A stretch of 64,000 nt of DNA, from assembly GCF_009708175.1 (NCBI RefSeq), contig NZ_WMBB01000001.1:496001-560000 (forward strand). The letters run 5' to 3'. Within the stretch, counting starts at the first letter, position 1; each line of letters begins with the position of its first letter. The notes below the pieces were generated by a model, which did not search any database, was not told where the DNA came from, and saw only the letters and a list, made by a program, of their open reading frames with translations. A program made the translations under genes and the position numbers. Source of the DNA: Nocardia aurantiaca. Lineage in GTDB: Bacteria > Actinomycetota > Actinomycetes > Mycobacteriales > Mycobacteriaceae. Positions 52,681-62,226 of this stretch are shown piece by piece.

Positions 52681-54129
52681 TCAGATATCGCTGTCGCGGA
52701 CGTCGAACCTGCGGCGCAGCGGGAACGAGGCCAGGAAGCCGAGCACCAGCAACAGCGCGACGACGCCGGTGCCGATCAAGGCCACGTTCCGTGGCGTGTG
52801 GTCGGGCGCGGGTGGCGGGTCGGGCAGGGCCAGCCGTTGATCCCGGGATCCGGCGGGATGCTTGGGCGGCAGCTCGCTGCGCAGCTCGGCGCTGAGCGCG
52901 GCCACGGGATCGACTGTGCCGTAACCGATGTAGGGATTCCAGCCCTCGCCGGGCGCGTGCGCGGTGGCCTCGATGCGCTGGATGACCTCGGCGGCTCGCA
53001 TTTCCGGGTAGCGCGAACGCACCAGCGCGGCCACGCCCGAGACCTGCGGAGCCGCGAAACTCGTTCCGCTGTAGCGGACGACCTGCCCCTGATTGGTCAC
53101 CTTCGCCGTGGTGAGCCCGGTATTGCGAGGGTCGAGCGAGATGATGTGCTCGCCCGGCGCGGCCACCCCGACCCACGGTCCGGGCACGGTGAATTTCGAC
53201 GGCTGGCCGAAGGCATCCACCGAGCCGACCGAGAGCACGTACGCATCCCACCAGGCGGGCACCACATACGAGGTGACGTGATCCCACGGATCGTCGCCGG
53301 GATGCAGGGGATCCAGGCCCGGATTGCTCGCCTTGCAGGTGTCGGTATTGCCCGCTGACGCCACGATGACCACGTCCTTCTCGACGGCCGCGTAGCGCAC
53401 GGCGGCGCCCAACGCACCCATGTCCGCACTGGTGGGTTCGGTTGTCGGGCAGGCGACCAGGGAGATATTGATGACCCCCGCTCCCGCGTCGGCGGCCCGC
53501 CGCACCGCGGAGGCCAGCGCGGAGATCTTGCCGTAGCCGTCGGGCATATCATCCGGACCCTTCTCCCGCCCCGCACCCTTGGTCTGATAGAGCGCGCTGG
53601 TCTGGCGGACGGTCATGATCCGCGCCTCCGGAGCCACCCCCGCGAAGCCCTGGCCCTCGGCCTGGGCGGCGCCGATCAGGCCGGCGACGATGGTGCCGTG
53701 GGCATCGCAGTCCTCGGTGCCGTCACCACCCGCCGCCACGTAGTCGCCGCCGGGTACGAGTCCGGGCAGTCGCGGGTGCGGGGATACCCCGGTGTCGATG
53801 ACGGCCACCAGTTGCCCCGCGCCACGCGAGAATTGCCAGGCATCGGGCAGGTCCAGGGTGCGCTGGGTGGCGGGGATGGCGGGCCCGTCGCCGCCCGCCT
53901 GCGTGCTCGAGCAGGGGGAATTGGCGGGGTGTTCGGTCTCGCTGGGTGGCGTCGCCGGGCCGCTCGGGGGTAGCAGAGCGGAGTCGATGGGCGGCGGCCG
54001 ATCCGCGGCGGCGATGCCCGGCAGGAGGACCGGGCCGAACGAAACGCTCAGCGCCAGAGCGAAAGCCGCGGCGGCGGCATGGAATGCCCTGGTGCCCCTA
54101 TTCCCACCGGCCCCGGCGATCACGGTCAC
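52681..54129 (-). CDS. mycP4: ESX-4 mycosin MycP4
   Basis: This 482-residue membrane-anchored subtilase has a signal peptide (ending near GIAAADR), then the triad Asp112 (VAVIDTGVS), His144 (CDAHGTIVAG) and Ser357 (YSGTSFAAPQ), all intact. One C-terminal membrane helix (ALIGTGVVALLLVLGFLAS) and an RRRF tail end the protein. GTG 54129 overlaps the eccD4 stop as GTGA, and the open frame continuing upstream is only a shadow of eccD4. It is the paralogue of the mycP at 20156. Confidence 0.93.
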   Translation of the reverse strand: MTVIAGAGGNRGTRAFHAAAAAFALALSVSFGPVLLPGIAAADRPPPIDSALLPPSGPATPPSETEHPANSPCSSTQAGGDGPAIPATQRTLDLPDAWQFSRGAGQLVAVIDTGVSPHPRLPGLVPGGDYVAAGGDGTEDCDAHGTIVAGLIGAAQAEGQGFAGVAPEARIMTVRQTSALYQTKGAGREKGPDDMPDGYGKISALASAVRRAADAGAGVINISLVACPTTEPTSADMGALGAAVRYAAVEKDVVIVASAGNTDTCKASNPGLDPLHPGDDPWDHVTSYVVPAWWDAYVLSVGSVDAFGQPSKFTVPGPWVGVAAPGEHIISLDPRNTGLTTAKVTNQGQVVRYSGTSFAAPQVSGVAALVRSRYPEMRAAEVIQRIEATAHAPGEGWNPYIGYGTVDPVAALSAELRSELPPKHPAGSRDQRLALPDPPPAPDHTPRNVALIGTGVVALLLVLGFLASFPLRRRFDVRDSDI

Positions 54130-55586
54130 AGCTCGCGGACGAGCGAATAGAGGTCGGCCACCCAGAAGGTCAGCGGCACCACGGCCGCCACGAACCCGTA
54201 CTCCAGCAGTTCCACGGCCCGCCGCAGGGGCGGCGTGGCCTGCCGGCGGGGCGCGATGATGCCCAGCACCAGCGCCGCCGCGGAAAGCAGCAGGGCCACA
54301 CCGAAGATCGTGAGCGGCTGCCGTTGGGTGAGGGCCGCGCCGATCAGGACCAGCAGCACGATGGCCGTGCCGCCCGCGATGAGCACCACGGCCGGCTCCG
54401 CCCCCGCATAGGTACGACTGCGGAGCATGAGCACCGCCGCGCACACCAGCGCCAGCGCCAGACCGGGCCGATACGGGCGGTCCGCGATGGGATCCACGCC
54501 GGCGACCGCGCCGGCCGCGACCACCATGGTGGTCGCCGCGACCAATCCGGCCAGATATTCGCGCGCCCGTTCGGATTTCGCGCGCAGCACCTCCATGGTG
54601 GGCAGCGCGCGGTGGTCGTCGGGATCGTCCTCGGTGGGGTCGAGCGGGGTGCCGGGCGCGGGGACCGGCGGCAGCGGTAGTTCGGCCAGCAGCATGGAAA
54701 GCCTTGGGGCCAGGGACAATCCAGCTAAACTGAGGGCCGCCGCGCCGCCGCCGATCGCGTGCACGGGCAGACTCGTCAGCAGGCCCACCAGGGCGGCCGG
54801 GATGGCGAATACGGCCAGCGTGGTCACGCCGATGAACAGGCCCAGCCCGACCCCGCTCACCCGCCAGGCCACAATCGCGGTGGCCCCGGCCAATACCGCG
54901 CCGAGAAGTGCGTTGGCCCAGCCGTAATGACTCGGCACGAACAGCATGCCCGCGCTGAAGGCGGTGGGCAGCGCGCAGCCGCCCAGGACCAGCGCGCTCG
55001 CGCGGTCGTGATACATGCGGCTGAGCACCATGCTCGCGATGACCAGCAGCAGCGTGACGAAGGTCGCCACGGCCGCGCCGACCCGACCGGGAACGGCCGT
55101 GGGCGCGGCCAGCAGGCCGAAGCAGCCGACCGCTGAGATGGCCACCGCCAGAACCGATCCGGTCAGCCGGGCCGTGCGCGGCGTCCACCCGCGGAAGTGG
55201 TCGGCATCGGCGATCGCGACGTTGTACATGATGTCGTCGAACAGCGGTGTGGGCGCGATGTGCTCGGCGTTCTCGAGCATGAGCAGTTCCCCGTCGCGCA
55301 CGCCCTGCTCGGCCAGGCTCAGGGAATTGGAGAACGGCGGTCGTCCGATGCGGGCCAGCACCCACTCGCGCGGTTCGAGCTGTTCGCCGTCGTGGTCGAA
55401 GTCGTTGGCGCGATTGTGCTGGTCGACCATGTCGACCACGCTCGGGATCACCAGGGCCACAGGCACATCGACGGGAATGGCCATATCGACCTGGGTGTGC
55501 TTGGCCAGAATGGTGACTCGCGCCAGGTCGGGTGCGCGGACCGTGCCGCGGAGTTCCTCGAGGTGATCCGTACGCGAGTGCGTCAC
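54126..55586 (-). CDS. eccD4: ESX-4 component EccD4
   Basis: This 486-residue protein has an N-terminal ubiquitin-like domain (LARVTILAKHTQVDMAIPVD, DGELLMLENAEH) and about eleven membrane segments, ending VPLTFWVADLYSLVREL. GTG 55586 is chosen: a TACAGT -10 box lies exactly 6 bases upstream and no Shine-Dalgarno is present, so the mRNA is probably leaderless; ATG 55604 is the alternative. Its TGA overlaps the mycP4 GTG. eccC4 is divergent, 80 bases away. Confidence 0.9.
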   Translation of the reverse strand: MTHSRTDHLEELRGTVRAPDLARVTILAKHTQVDMAIPVDVPVALVIPSVVDMVDQHNRANDFDHDGEQLEPREWVLARIGRPPFSNSLSLAEQGVRDGELLMLENAEHIAPTPLFDDIMYNVAIADADHFRGWTPRTARLTGSVLAVAISAVGCFGLLAAPTAVPGRVGAAVATFVTLLLVIASMVLSRMYHDRASALVLGGCALPTAFSAGMLFVPSHYGWANALLGAVLAGATAIVAWRVSGVGLGLFIGVTTLAVFAIPAALVGLLTSLPVHAIGGGAAALSLAGLSLAPRLSMLLAELPLPPVPAPGTPLDPTEDDPDDHRALPTMEVLRAKSERAREYLAGLVAATTMVVAAGAVAGVDPIADRPYRPGLALALVCAAVLMLRSRTYAGAEPAVVLIAGGTAIVLLVLIGAALTQRQPLTIFGVALLLSAAALVLGIIAPRRQATPPLRRAVELLEYGFVAAVVPLTFWVADLYSLVREL

Positions 55587-55592
55587 GCACGC

Positions 55593-55598
55593 ACTGTA
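55593..55598 (-). promoter_or_regulatory. -10 box for a leaderless eccD4-mycP4 transcript
   Basis: Read on the minus strand this is TACAGT (TAnnnT), with its end 6 bases before the eccD4 GTG at 55586. No convincing -35 was found. The spacing matches leaderless initiation. Confidence 0.55.
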
Positions 55599-55666
55599 CG
55601 GCATGATGGTTGCCGTCCGTGCACTGAGCCCGCAAGTCAATCCGAATCCATGGGGAATCCTCGTCG

Positions 55667-58600
55667 ATGAGCACCGTACGGTTCCAGCGCAGAGCTCGCC
55701 GGGAGATGCCCCGCTCGCCCGGCGGCGAGGTGACTCTGCAGCCGCCGCCGGAGATTCCGCGGGCGGTGCCCGCCAATCTCTTCGCGAAGCTCATGCCGGT
55801 GGTGATGGGTGTCGGCATGCTCGGGATGGTCGCGCTCACGATCACCTCCGGCAACGGTCTCACATCCAATCCGATGAGCCTCATCTTTCCGATGATGATG
55901 GTGTTCTCCATGGTCGGGATGTATGCGGGGCAGGGTGGCAAGGGGCAGAAGGCGGCCGAGACCGATGAGGACCGCAAGGATTATCTGCGCTATCTGGACC
56001 AGGTTCGCAGGGATGTGGAGGAGACGGCCGGGCAGCAGCGGGCGGCCGTCGAGTGGAGTCATCCCGCGCCCGGCCTGATCTGGATGCTGGCGGGCACCAC
56101 CCGGATGTGGGAGCGCCGGCCGGGGGACAGGGACTTCTGCCATGCCCGCATCGGAATTGGTAGCCAAAGACTTGCTACAAGACTGGTCGCCCCGGAAACT
56201 GGGCCCGTCGAAGAGCTCGAACCCATCGCCGCGGTCTCGCTGCGGCGGTTCGTGCGCACCCACTCCACCGTGCCCGATCTGCCCATCGCCATCGCCATCA
56301 AGGGCTTCGCCGCCGTGCAGCTCACCGGCGATCGCACCCACGCCCGGGACATGACCCGCGCCATGCTGCTGCAGCTGGCCATGTTCCAGGGCCCGGACCA
56401 GGTGCTGGTCACCGTGGTCTGCGGGCCGGACACGGTGCGCGAATGGGAATGGATCAAGTGGCTGCCGCACACCCAGCACCCGGCCTCGCTGGACGGGGTG
56501 GGCGCCGGGCGCATGGTGTACGGCTCCATCCGGGAGGCGCACGCCGATCTGAATCCCCTGCTGTACAACCGGGTTCGATATTCGCGTAATCAGCCGCCCA
56601 ACCCGAACCTGGTCCAGATCGTGCTGGTGGTGGACGGCGGACTGCTCGAGGCCGAGGAGGATCCCCTGCGGGAGACCGGCTTCGAGGGCGTCACCGTGGT
56701 CGACCTGTGCGAGTACGCACCCCGGCTGGCCGCCTCACGGGGTATTCAGATGCTGGTGGAGAACGGCGAGTGCGCCGGGCGCGGAGCCTCCGGGACGATG
56801 GAGCGTTTCGCCGTCATCGACCGCATTACCGCGCGCGAGGCCGAGCAGGCGGCGCGGCGACTCGCGCCGTATCGGGCCGCCGCGGCGCACGCCGCCGAGT
56901 CGACCGGCGCCGGGGGCGAGGCGAGCGCCGGTTGGGCGCAACTGCTGGGCCTGGGTGATGTCGGCGCTTTCACGCCGGAGACCGCGTGGAGGCCGCGCTA
57001 CGGCCGGGAGCGGCTGCGGGTGCCGTTCGGCGTCGGGGCCGACGGGCTGCCGGTGGTGCTCGATATCAAAGAGGCCGCCGAGGGCGGTATGGGCCCGCAC
57101 GGGCTGTGTATCGGCGCGACGGGTTCGGGTAAGTCCGAATTCCTTCGGACGCTGGTGCTTTCGCTCATCGCCACGCACTCGCCCGATCAGCTCAACTTCG
57201 TGCTGGTGGACTTCAAGGGCGGCGCGACCTTCCTCGGGTTGGAGGGGGTGGCGCATGTCGCGGCCATCATCACCAACCTCGAGGAAGAGGCCGACCTGGT
57301 CGACCGCATGCGTGACGCGCTGGCCGGCGAGATGAACCGCCGTCAGGAACTGCTGCGCGCGGCGGGCAATTTCGCCAATGTCTCCGAATACGAGAAGGCG
57401 CGGGCGGCGGGCGCGGATCTGGATCCCCTGCCCGCGCTGTTCGTGGTGCTCGACGAGTTCTCCGAATTGCTCTCGCGGCATCCGGATTTCGCCGAGCTGT
57501 TCACCATGATCGGCCGGTTGGGACGCTCACTGCACGTCCATCTGCTGCTGGCCTCGCAGCGGCTGGAGGAGGGGCGGCTCAAGGGGCTGGAGAGCCACCT
57601 GTCCTACCGCATCGGTCTGAAGACATTCTCCGCCAATGAGTCCCGGCAGGTGCTGGGCGTGCCGGATGCCTACAGCCTGCCCAACAACCCGGGTGGCGGG
57701 TATCTGAAGTCCGATTCCGGGGAGATCCAGCGGTTCCAATCCTCCTATGTCTCCGGCTTGTACGTCGGGGGCGGGTCGCAGCGCGATGCCGCGGTCGCCA
57801 CGTGGACCGGCGAGATCGATGTGACCGCACGCCCGTTCACCGCCGGGCACGTGGATTTTCGTGCCGCTGATCGGATTCCGTTGCCCGAAATATCGGAATT
57901 GGTGGAGGCTCCCGGCGACACCGATCAGATGTCCACCCTGCAGATGCTGGTGTCGCGGGTGCGCGGGCACGGCCGTCCCGCCCACGAGATCTGGTTGCCG
58001 CCGCTCGGCGCGGCCCCGACCCTGGACGAACTGCTGCCGCGCTCGATTCTCACCGGCGACTGGAATCCCACTGCGGCCCTGCGCGCCCCGATCGGCGTCG
58101 TCGACCGGCCCTACGATCAGCGCCGCGACTGCCTGGTGGTGGACCTGTCCGGATCGCGCGGCAATGCGGCGGTGGTCGGTGGCCCGCAGTCAGGCAAATC
58201 GACGGCCTTGCGCTCGCTGGTCATGGCGATGTCGTTGACGCATACCGCCGAACAGGTGCAGTTCTACCTGCTGGACTTCGGCGGCGGCACCATGGCCGGC
58301 CTGGAGGGCCTGCCGCAGGTGGGTGCGGTCGCCAGCCGCATGGAGGAAGACAAGGTACGGCGCACCGTGGCCGAGATGGTCGCCATCGTGCGCCGCCGCG
58401 AAGCCGACTTCCGTCGGCTCGGCGTGGAGTCCATGGCCGAGTTCCGGCGGCTGCGCGCCACCGACTCCGGGGCCACGAGCACCGCCGCGGGCGTACGGGA
58501 GGATCCCTTCGGCGACGTGTTCCTGGTGATCGACGGGTACGGGGCTTTCCGGCAGGAGTTCGAGCTGCTGGAGCAAACGGTCATGAACCTTGCGGTGCAG

Positions 58601-59698
58601 GGACTTTCGTACGGCGTGCACGTGGTGTTGTCGCTGAACCGGTGGGCCGAGGCGCGCCCCGCGCTCAAAGACCAGATCGGCACCCGCATCGAGTTGCGGC
58701 TCGGCGATCCCATGGACTCCGATCTGGGCCGCAAGTTCGCGGCGCTGGTGCCCATGGCTCGGCCGGGGCGCGGTATGACCGCCGACGGGCTGCACATGCT
58801 GACCGCGCTGCCGCGGGTGGACGGCGACCCGGATCCGGCGACACTGGGAAGCGGAGCGGCGCAGGCAGTTTCGGTCATTACCCAGTTCACCCCCGGTCGT
58901 CCGGCCCCGGCGGTGCGCATGCTGCCGGCGCGGCTGCCACGAGCGGAACTGTTGCGACTGGCGGGGAACTGGCCCGCCGAGGTCGACAGTTCCCAGCCGT
59001 GCCTGCGTTTCCCGTTGGGCATCAACGAATCCGGGCTGGCTCCGGTCTCGCTGGATTTGGCCGCGAGCCAGCACTTCGTCATCGTCGGCGACTGCGAGTG
59101 CGGTAAGACCACGCTGCTGCGCTCACTGGTGCAGTCGATCTGCGCGTCCAACACTGCTGACCAGGCGCGCATCATCATGGGCGACTACCGCCGCACCATG
59201 CTCGGCACCGTCCCGCAGGGCTACCTCGCGGGCTACGGAACCACCGCGCCCCAGTTCACCCAGAACATGGCGGACCTGGCCGCCTACGTCACCCAGCGCA
59301 TGCCCGGTCCCGACGTCGCCCCGCAGCAGCTCAAGGACCGCTCCTGGTGGCGCGGCCCCGAGCTCTACGTCATCGTCGACGACTACGATCTGGTCGCCAA
59401 TGCCGGCGGCAATCCGCTGCACGTCATGGTCGACCACCTGGCCCACGCCCGCGACCTCGGCTTCCACCTCATTCTGGCCCGCCGCTCCGGGGGCGCGGGG
59501 CGCGCCATGTACGAGGCCACCCTCAACCGCCTCAAGGAACTCAACTCCGCCTCCCTGGTCATGAGCTGCAGCCGCGACGAGGGCATCCTCTTCGGCGACA
59601 CCCGCCCCTCCCTCATGCCCCCGGGCCGCGGCACCTACGGCACCCGCGCGGGCGAGGAACTCATCCAAACCGGCTGGATGCCGCCGGCGGAGCCGTGA
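55667..59698 (+). CDS. eccC4: ESX-4 ATPase EccC4, fused three-ATPase form
   Basis: This 1343-residue FtsK/SpoIIIE-type motor has two N-terminal membrane helices (about 36-55 and 68-85), then three ATPase domains with Walker A GATGSGKS at 483-490, GGPQSGKST at 838-846 and GDCECGKTT at 1141-1149. VDFKGGATFLG and ASQRLEEGRLKGLESHLSYR are the substrate-binding-side segments typical of domain 1. It is a full-length paralogue of the EccC at 21646 and is slightly longer than M. tuberculosis EccC4 (1236). The Esx pair that should be its substrate lies 3' to it on the opposite strand. Confidence 0.95.
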   Translation: MSTVRFQRRARREMPRSPGGEVTLQPPPEIPRAVPANLFAKLMPVVMGVGMLGMVALTITSGNGLTSNPMSLIFPMMMVFSMVGMYAGQGGKGQKAAETDEDRKDYLRYLDQVRRDVEETAGQQRAAVEWSHPAPGLIWMLAGTTRMWERRPGDRDFCHARIGIGSQRLATRLVAPETGPVEELEPIAAVSLRRFVRTHSTVPDLPIAIAIKGFAAVQLTGDRTHARDMTRAMLLQLAMFQGPDQVLVTVVCGPDTVREWEWIKWLPHTQHPASLDGVGAGRMVYGSIREAHADLNPLLYNRVRYSRNQPPNPNLVQIVLVVDGGLLEAEEDPLRETGFEGVTVVDLCEYAPRLAASRGIQMLVENGECAGRGASGTMERFAVIDRITAREAEQAARRLAPYRAAAAHAAESTGAGGEASAGWAQLLGLGDVGAFTPETAWRPRYGRERLRVPFGVGADGLPVVLDIKEAAEGGMGPHGLCIGATGSGKSEFLRTLVLSLIATHSPDQLNFVLVDFKGGATFLGLEGVAHVAAIITNLEEEADLVDRMRDALAGEMNRRQELLRAAGNFANVSEYEKARAAGADLDPLPALFVVLDEFSELLSRHPDFAELFTMIGRLGRSLHVHLLLASQRLEEGRLKGLESHLSYRIGLKTFSANESRQVLGVPDAYSLPNNPGGGYLKSDSGEIQRFQSSYVSGLYVGGGSQRDAAVATWTGEIDVTARPFTAGHVDFRAADRIPLPEISELVEAPGDTDQMSTLQMLVSRVRGHGRPAHEIWLPPLGAAPTLDELLPRSILTGDWNPTAALRAPIGVVDRPYDQRRDCLVVDLSGSRGNAAVVGGPQSGKSTALRSLVMAMSLTHTAEQVQFYLLDFGGGTMAGLEGLPQVGAVASRMEEDKVRRTVAEMVAIVRRREADFRRLGVESMAEFRRLRATDSGATSTAAGVREDPFGDVFLVIDGYGAFRQEFELLEQTVMNLAVQGLSYGVHVVLSLNRWAEARPALKDQIGTRIELRLGDPMDSDLGRKFAALVPMARPGRGMTADGLHMLTALPRVDGDPDPATLGSGAAQAVSVITQFTPGRPAPAVRMLPARLPRAELLRLAGNWPAEVDSSQPCLRFPLGINESGLAPVSLDLAASQHFVIVGDCECGKTTLLRSLVQSICASNTADQARIIMGDYRRTMLGTVPQGYLAGYGTTAPQFTQNMADLAAYVTQRMPGPDVAPQQLKDRSWWRGPELYVIVDDYDLVANAGGNPLHVMVDHLAHARDLGFHLILARRSGGAGRAMYEATLNRLKELNSASLVMSCSRDEGILFGDTRPSLMPPGRGTYGTRAGEELIQTGWMPPAEP

Positions 59699-60111
59699 CC
59701 GCTACCCTCCACCGCTGCCCGGCAAGCCGTGGCCGCGACGACAAGTGGGCCCCGGCGCTGTGCCAGAGCCCACTAGCTCGACGTTCCGGATGCGGCGGCG
59801 GACAGCGGCGACATCCGGATCACCCGCCCGACATCGACCGTCCGTCCTTCGCGGCGATCGGCGAGAAGCCATGAACCGCACCGTCTTCCGCGTCAGTGCC
59901 GCAGGTGGCTGTGCACCCGGCGGCTGGTGGCGCTGGTCGCCGCGTTCGTGCTGCCGGCCTTTTCGTATCCGAACGTGACCACCGATTTCGTGCCGACCGG
60001 GGTAACTCACCGGATACGCCCACAATGGTTTCGGCACCCAATCGCCGGCACGGATGCGCGACTGTCAACGGCACCCCGCCGTCCGCTGAAGGCTCGGGGA
60101 GGCGGTACCGC
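59699..60111. other. Non-coding stretch between eccC4 and the Esx pair
   Basis: This 413-base gap between convergent genes holds no convincing gene. On the plus strand one frame contains a signal-peptide-like piece (RRLVALVAAFVLPAFSYP, near 59920-59980) that could join MNRTVFRVSAAG at 59871 only through a frameshift. It may be a relic of a secreted protein, but the evidence is thin. Confidence 0.5.
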
Positions 60112-60414
60112 TCAGAAGAGGCCCGCGAGGGCGGTGTCCTTGGCCTGGAGTTCGGCGTTGCCGGTGCGGACCAGGATGGCGGCGCCGTTGAGGGTGGTGT
60201 TGAGCTGCAGGACGTGCTGGTTCCACATGCGCTGGAGGTCGGCGAACGCGTCGTTGGCGTCACCCTTCCAGTTGTTCCGCACGAACTCCTCCACGCTGCG
60301 GTGGAAGGCCTCGAGCTGGTCGCGGATCACTTCCGCGCGGCGGATGATCGAATTCGCGCCGTCGGCGACGCCTTCGAAATGGGCGGAGATGATCTGACCG
60401 TCTATTGCTGCCAT
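60112..60414 (-). CDS. ESX-4 WXG100 protein (second of pair)
   Basis: This 100-residue helical hairpin protein has a canonical WXG turn W49-K-G51 (RNNWKGDANDAF). ATG 60414 has AAAGGAA upstream; an in-frame ATG at 60432 overlaps that site. It has no YxxxD/E signal, as expected for the EsxA-like partner. It is encoded 47 bases after the other Esx gene and corresponds in place to EsxT/EsxU of mycobacterial ESX-4, though the pair here is on the strand opposite to eccC4. The two should form the secreted dimer. Confidence 0.85.
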   Translation of the reverse strand: MAAIDGQIISAHFEGVADGANSIIRRAEVIRDQLEAFHRSVEEFVRNNWKGDANDAFADLQRMWNQHVLQLNTTLNGAAILVRTGNAELQAKDTALAGLF

Positions 60415-60461
60415 GGTGAATTCCTTTGCCAAGTGTCCGAAAAGGGGTGAGGCCGAATCGG

Positions 60462-60791
60462 CTAGACAGCCGGGAGATCAAGGCTCGAGATCTGCGCGTT
60501 GACTTTTGATTCGTAGTCCCTGTCGTGCTCTTCGTAGTTGGAGCCGACCTTGATCAGCGTCTCGGCGGTGTGCATCAGCTTGTCATTGAGCTTGTCGGCT
60601 TGGAAGTAGTACCGCTGCATGAACGCGTTGAAGGCGTCGGCGGCGCCACCGCGCCAGTTCGAGCCGGCGACCATGCTGTCCTCATCGCGTTTCAGATCGG
60701 TGATGGCGTGCATGAGCATGTCGTGGGTGTTCTGGAACTCTTGGGCCTTGGCCTGAATGAGCTCATTGCTGGCTTCGAATGCACCGGCCAC
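60462..60791 (-). CDS. ESX-4 WXG100 protein with YxxxD signal (first of pair)
   Basis: This 109-residue WXG100 protein has W46-R-G48 (GSNWRGGAADAF) and, after the second helix, Y86-EEH-D90, the YxxxD secretion signal carried by the EsxB-like partner of such dimers. GTG 60791 follows AAAGGAG; an upstream extension to 60848 is not needed. It lies upstream of the second Esx gene, and the two are surely cotranscribed. It contrasts with the Esx pair of the first locus, in which the WXG turn is not conserved. Confidence 0.88.
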   Translation of the reverse strand: MAGAFEASNELIQAKAQEFQNTHDMLMHAITDLKRDEDSMVAGSNWRGGAADAFNAFMQRYYFQADKLNDKLMHTAETLIKVGSNYEEHDRDYESKVNAQISSLDLPAV

Positions 60792-60969
60792 GGTGGCTCC
60801 TTTCGATTCGCGGGCAGACGACCTCTCAGTGATTTGGACGTAGGTCACGATCCGCCGGTTCCACCCCTGTTCCAGCTATTCGTCCGCGCACTCTGCACGG
60901 ATCGTGGCCCTGACCAGTGTCGTTTGCCCCGGGGTGAGAGCTCCACGCGAGAGGAGGCTCGCCGACTGG

Positions 60970-62205
60970 CTACCAGGTGCTGTTCGCCATGAGCGCGTAC
61001 TGGGCGGCGGCGCGCTGATACACATCGGCCAGCTGGTCGGAGTCCACTGTCGCCACATAGCGGCGGTAGACGATCGCGCAGCGATACCGCTTCACCTTGG
61101 TCTCGACATAGCCGTCGACGTCGTAGGCGACCGGACCCTCGCCGCAGCGGGCGCCGGGAACCTTCGGCGGTGCGTCGACGGCACCCGGATAGGCCGTACC
61201 CAAGATCGCGGACCACAGCGTGCGGGCCGCGTCCGCATCGCGGGCACGGAACAGCAGTGACGGGCCCTCGAAGTCGAAGCCGCTCAGGGCGAAACGATCC
61301 ACGCCGCTGTCCGCCAGGACCCGCCGCCAGTGCTCCTGATCGTTCACCCGGTGCAGGAAGCCGCGTTCCCCGCCGGAGAATTCGCTTTCGAAGTACGGCA
61401 GCCCGAAGCCGTCAGGGTTCAGCTGCTGGCGCAACATGCCGTCCGGATCCCACTTCAGGCGCAAGATGCCTTCGCGATCAACGGGTTTCAGTGCGTCCAG
61501 CAGCGGCACTTGAGCGTCATAGATCTTCTGGGTGAGGTCGGTCAGCTCAGCGAGGTCCGGTTCCTTCCATGTGGTGAAGGTGTTGACGACATAGCTGCCG
61601 TGGGCGAGGAACGATCCCATGGTCGGAATGCCTGGCCGCCAATGAGTGTGGGCATCAGTGTATTTCGCCAGCGACACCGTTTGGTTGGCGTCGGCCGCCA
61701 CCTGGAAGTCGACGCGCTCGAGGTCGGCGGCGGCCTTGCTCGCCGCGGCCGCGTCCGGAAACTGCATGACGAAAGTGAGGATGCTACCGGCGCCGGCCGG
61801 TAGATCGTGATACTGCGGCTTCGGCTGGTCCGCGCTGCTCGCGGCGAAGCCGAACAACATCTGATTGTCCCGCAGCACCGATTCGGAGCCCGTGGCCAGA
61901 ATGCCGGCGGCCTCCGCGGCCGTGTCGAAGTGTTTGCTGCCCGTGGCGTATCTGAACCGCGGATCGACCTCCGGTCCGGTCACCACCTGTCCGTCGAGAC
62001 GCATCGCCGCCAGTACCACGCCCTCATGCAGGGATGGGTAATAGTGGAACCGGGTCTCCAGTGGCTCGGTGACATAGTTGCCGACATCGAGGGTGCGGAC
62101 ATCGATCTCTCCGGGCAGCGCGGTCCCGCCGACGTGCGAACCGCAGCCGGTCAGTGCCGTCGCGGCAAGGGCGATGGCGCCCAGTCGAATTCGTCGCGAT
62201 ATCAT
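60970..62205 (-). CDS. Secreted lipoprotein, type B (ESX-4 side)
   Basis: This 411-residue lipoprotein has lipobox LTGC with Cys21, followed by the B signature EIDVRTLDVGNYVTEPLETR, and ends RAAAQYALMANSTW. It shares HWRPGIPTMGSFLAHGSYVV with the other B proteins at the first ESX locus. It follows the A-type lipoprotein by 21 bases on the same strand and lies about 180 bases upstream of the Esx pair, in the same direction. The order here is kinase, A, B, whereas in the first locus the kinase is last. The function is unknown. Confidence 0.85.
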   Translation of the reverse strand: MISRRIRLGAIALAATALTGCGSHVGGTALPGEIDVRTLDVGNYVTEPLETRFHYYPSLHEGVVLAAMRLDGQVVTGPEVDPRFRYATGSKHFDTAAEAAGILATGSESVLRDNQMLFGFAASSADQPKPQYHDLPAGAGSILTFVMQFPDAAAASKAAADLERVDFQVAADANQTVSLAKYTDAHTHWRPGIPTMGSFLAHGSYVVNTFTTWKEPDLAELTDLTQKIYDAQVPLLDALKPVDREGILRLKWDPDGMLRQQLNPDGFGLPYFESEFSGGERGFLHRVNDQEHWRRVLADSGVDRFALSGFDFEGPSLLFRARDADAARTLWSAILGTAYPGAVDAPPKVPGARCGEGPVAYDVDGYVETKVKRYRCAIVYRRYVATVDSDQLADVYQRAAAQYALMANSTW

Positions 62206-62226
62206 CAGAGTTCCCCCGGCCCTTCG

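Noticed and set aside
52681..55977. A mycP4 reading frame that stays open through eccD4 to 55977
   Set aside because: Only the part from GTG 54129 resembles mycosins, and GTGA coupling to eccD4 fixes the start; the remainder is a shadow of eccD4 and eccC4.
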